Positions 61,680-64,000 of a DNA stretch of 64,000 nucleotides are shown here, in pieces. The position numbers and the translations under genes were made by a program. The DNA comes from Hamadaea sp013361475 (GTDB lineage Bacteria; Actinomycetota; Actinomycetes; Mycobacteriales; Micromonosporaceae). Each line of letters opens with the position of its first letter. The first letter of the stretch is position 1. The notes beneath the pieces were generated by a model. It had not been told where the DNA came from, made no database searches, and saw only the letters and a program-made list of their open reading frames with translations. Where the stretch lies: NCBI RefSeq assembly GCF_040654195.1, contig NZ_JBFAHM010000016.1:1-64000 (forward strand). The letters run 5' to 3'.

Positions 61680-63082
61680 GGCGACTCCGGCACCCCGGAC
61701 TCCGGGTACGCGTGACGGCGGCGTTCGCCCTGGGCGCGCTGGTCATCTCGGCGACGATCGCGATCGCGTCGTTCCAGATCACCCAGCAGACACTGCTCAG
61801 CGGGCGGGAGCGGTCGGCGTTGCGGGCGGCGTACTTCGACGCGAACGTCACCAACGCCGGGCTGGCCGCCGACTACGACCCCGACGTCCATGAGGTGCTG
61901 CGTACGCTCGACACCGGCAGCAGCCGGCACGCGATCGTCTACCGGAACGGGCGGTTCTACTCGCGTACCGCCGACACCGGGTACACCAAGGCGCTGCCCG
62001 CCGACCTGCAGTCCCTGGTCGGCTCCGGGCAGACCGCCGTGCAACGCGTACGCACCGACAGCGGGCCGGCGTTGGCGATCGGCATCCCGCTGCCCGACGG
62101 CAGCCGCTTCTACATGATCGACTCGATGAACGAGCTGGACCGGACGCTGCGCGTCATGTCGCTGGTGCTCGCGTTGGTGGCGGCGGCGACCACGGCGGCC
62201 GGTGCGGCCCTCGGCGCGTACGCGAGCCGCCGTGTGCTGCGGCCGATGCACGTGGTGGCCGACGCCGCCCGGGACATCGCCGGTGGCGACCTGACGGCCC
62301 GGCTGGATCCGGCGACCGAACCCGATCTCGAGCGGCTGACCACCTCGTTCAATCGCATGGTCGACCAGCTCGCCGCACGGCTGGAACGCGACCGCCGGTT
62401 CGCCGCCGACGTGAGCCATGAGCTGCGCTCGCCGCTGCAGACGCTGGCCGCCGCCGCGAGTGTGTTGGCCCGCCGCCGCGAGCAGCTCGATCCCCGGACG
62501 GCCCAGGCCGCCTCGCTGGTCGCCGACGAGGTGGAACGCTTCCAGACGCTCGTCACCGATCTCCTCGAGCTCGCCCGCGCCGATCAAGCCGTCGATCGCC
62601 GTCCCACCGACGTGGGCGAGCTGGCCCGGCAGGTGGTCGCCCGCAAGGGCTTCGATCCGGCGACCGTCGTCACCGAGCCGGGCGCCGACCTCGTCTGGCC
62701 GGTCGATCGGCGCCGGTTCGAGCAGATCATCGCCAACCTCCTCGACAACGCCGTACGCCACGGCGGCGGCCCGGTCGCCGTACGCCTCGGCGGCACCCCG
62801 GCGTCGGGTCGGCTGGAGGTCGACGACGAGGGTCCGGGTGTGCCGCCCACCGATCGTGTGTCCATCTTCGACCGTTTCGTCCGGGGGCGTGCCGCGAACG
62901 CCCGGGCCGACTCCGACGGCACCGGCCTGGGGTTGGCACTGGTCCGGCAGCACGCCCTGGCCCATGGCGGCGACGCGACCGTCGTCGACCGGCCCGGCGG
63001 CGGCGCCCGCTTCCGCGTCGACCTCGACCTCACCCAGGAGCAGCCGAGCGGCTCCGGTCCCGCCGACGGGAGGCTCGGGTGA
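61676..63082 (+). CDS. Sensor histidine kinase (HisKA type)
   Basis: Kinase of 468 residues. First helix about 10-32, extracytoplasmic sensor about 33-150 (no PAS pattern), second helix about 158-185, HAMP at about 185-235 (RVLRPMHVVADAARDIAGG). DHp phospho-His in FAADVSHELRSPLQTLAA (His about 247), HATPase N box NLLDNAVRHGG, G boxes VDDEGPGVPP and GTGLGLALVR. ATG overlaps the regulator stop and the stop overlaps the lipoprotein start. The sensed signal is external and unknown. Confidence 0.93.
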   Translation: MRRLRHPGLRVRVTAAFALGALVISATIAIASFQITQQTLLSGRERSALRAAYFDANVTNAGLAADYDPDVHEVLRTLDTGSSRHAIVYRNGRFYSRTADTGYTKALPADLQSLVGSGQTAVQRVRTDSGPALAIGIPLPDGSRFYMIDSMNELDRTLRVMSLVLALVAAATTAAGAALGAYASRRVLRPMHVVADAARDIAGGDLTARLDPATEPDLERLTTSFNRMVDQLAARLERDRRFAADVSHELRSPLQTLAAAASVLARRREQLDPRTAQAASLVADEVERFQTLVTDLLELARADQAVDRRPTDVGELARQVVARKGFDPATVVTEPGADLVWPVDRRRFEQIIANLLDNAVRHGGGPVAVRLGGTPASGRLEVDDEGPGVPPTDRVSIFDRFVRGRAANARADSDGTGLGLALVRQHALAHGGDATVVDRPGGGARFRVDLDLTQEQPSGSGPADGRLG

Positions 63083-63645
63083 GACGCCGAGTCGCCGTCC
63101 TCCTCACCGTTCTGCTGGCCGCCGGCTGCGGAGTCCCCGCCGAGTCCGATCCCCGCAGCGTGTCGCCGCCGCCCGGCCCGTTCGCCGGGCTCAGCTCGCC
63201 CGTGCCGTCCGCGCCGGCGACGACGCCGACCGGGCGCCTCACCGAGGTGCTGTACTTCGTCCTCGACGGGAAGCTGGTCCGGATCAACCGCCGGGTGGAC
63301 GCCTGGCCGACCGTCGACGAACTGATCAGCGCCCTGCAGGCCGGCCCGACGCAGACCGAGCGCGACACCGGCCTGGCCACCGCGCTCGGCGGCACCGACG
63401 TCGTGGCGGCCGTCTCGGTCGTGGGCGACCGGGCCGAGATCGCCCTGGCCGTCCCGGTCGAGGGCAGCGGCCGCGCCGACGAGGCTCTCGGGTACGCGCA
63501 GCTCGTCTGCACGCTGACCGCCCGGGGCGACATCCACGGCGTCGTGTTCACCCGGAACGGGCTGCCGGTGGGCGTGCCGCGAGGGGACGGATCGCTGTCG
63601 GAGGGGCCGTTGACCGCCACCGACTACAGCGAGCTGTTGGGATAA
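63079..63645 (+). CDS. GerMN-domain lipoprotein
   Basis: Exported lipoprotein of 188 residues. The signal sequence ends in the lipobox LLAAGC (Cys17). A Pro/Ser-rich linker runs to about residue 52, and a GerMN domain follows (about 54-165: VLYFVLDGKLVRINR, TVDELISALQAGPT, SVVGDRAEIALAVP). GerMN lipoproteins encoded beside kinases (as in LpqB/MtrAB-type loci) can tune the kinase. GTG at 63079 overlaps the kinase stop. The 3' end overlaps the convergent methyltransferase by 22 bp. Confidence 0.9.
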   Translation: MRRRVAVLLTVLLAAGCGVPAESDPRSVSPPPGPFAGLSSPVPSAPATTPTGRLTEVLYFVLDGKLVRINRRVDAWPTVDELISALQAGPTQTERDTGLATALGGTDVVAAVSVVGDRAEIALAVPVEGSGRADEALGYAQLVCTLTARGDIHGVVFTRNGLPVGVPRGDGSLSEGPLTATDYSELLG

Positions 63646-64000
63646 CCGGGCAGTGAGCCGACGGCGCGGGCGATCAGCACGCTGAACCCGGGCTCGGCCG
63701 GGGTGGCGGGCACGAACTGGGTGTCGACGATCGCGAACCCGTACGCCACCAGGTGACCCGGCGACGGAGTGGCGATGCCGGCCAGTCCCAGGACGCCGCC
63801 CGGCACCAGCACCCGCCGGAGTTCGGCCAGCTCGACCGGCCAGGGCGCGAACGGTGCGAGCTGCCGGGTCGTCACCATGTCCACGCTCGCCGCCGGCATC
63901 GGCAGCGCGTTGGGCGTACCCCGGACGAAGCGAGCGTGCCGCGCGTTGGCCGCCGCCACCGGCAGCGCCTGCGGATCGGCGTCGACCCCCGTCATCGGCG
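63624..64000 (-). CDS. SAM-dependent methyltransferase (partial)
   Basis: Carboxy-terminal ~125 residues of a class I methyltransferase; the 5' part lies beyond the right edge. Visible: VDADPQALPVAA (end of strand 2 with the acidic ribose-binding residue), VRGTPNALPMPAASVDMVTTRQLAPF (motif II-III region), LRRVLVPGGVLGLAGI (motif III). The final part (AIVDTQFVPATPAEPGFSVLIARAVG) fits the last strands of the fold. Substrate unknown. Convergent with and overlapping the GerMN gene. Confidence 0.8.
   Translation of the reverse strand, partial: PMTGVDADPQALPVAAANARHARFVRGTPNALPMPAASVDMVTTRQLAPFAPWPVELAELRRVLVPGGVLGLAGIATPSPGHLVAYGFAIVDTQFVPATPAEPGFSVLIARAVGSLPGYPNSSL

Overview
The window is a GC-rich chromosomal segment of an actinobacterium, most likely a member of the Micromonosporaceae (inference). 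The reasons are the very strong G/C bias at third codon positions, the many ECF sigma / anti-sigma, WYL, TetR, Rrf2, SARP and LuxR-type regulators, a mycothiol-era DUF664 DinB protein, start codons that often lie directly behind a -10 box (leaderless mRNAs), and the constant use of GCGTACGC-like words. No rRNA, tRNA, CRISPR array, transposase, integrase or phage gene is visible. The segment looks like ordinary chromosome with a dense set of small transcription units.

Layout. 1-7.5 kb: a toroid-like protein, an AraC regulator, a leftward sigma / anti-sigma / ABC operon behind a striking 43-bp dyad operator, and a rightward DUF3995 / ECF sigma / SRPBCC / methyltransferase cluster. 7.5-13 kb: a WYL regulator with its divergent DUF1579 target, an epoxide-hydrolase-like protein and a large secreted FG-GAP protein. 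13-19.3 kb: SDR, metallo-beta-lactamase / MarR pair, RibD-like reductase, Nudix enzyme, a secreted PL9-type pectate lyase under a LacI-type operator, and an SRPBCC / TetR pair. 19.9-27.5 kb: a CASTOR/POLLUX-like channel, an ABC exporter operon with an unusual lectin-like ectodomain, and a secreted serine protease. 27.7-36.7 kb: a free-standing FtsX-ectodomain protein, nucleotidyltransferase / TetR / beta-lactamase-fold cluster, ECF sigma / anti-sigma pair, Rrf2 and NmrA pair, SDR / XRE pair, and a D,D-carboxypeptidase. 36.8-43.4 kb: amidase, a 51-residue small protein, an HTH-MurA fusion with its own palindromic operator, DUF2332 and hydrolases. 43.5-53.5 kb: an LPxTG-type surface protein, a SARP regulator, a haloacetate-dehalogenase-like hydrolase, GlxA/DinB, a quinone reductase and a LysE exporter. 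53.6-64 kb: a MacB/FtsX-type ABC transporter with a NarL-type two-component system, a degenerate GT20 protein with a STAS protein, an OmpR-type two-component system with a GerMN lipoprotein, and a partial methyltransferase.

The genes work mainly as regulator-target modules: most regulators sit divergent from or beside one target, and a matching dyad-symmetric operator is visible between them. The most unusual feature of the DNA itself is a set of nine long palindromic elements belonging to four sequence families (two or three copies each, 52-103 bp) that occupy intergenic spaces across the window. They are not explained by any gene and occur in convergent, co-directional and divergent gaps, so simple termination does not account for all of them.
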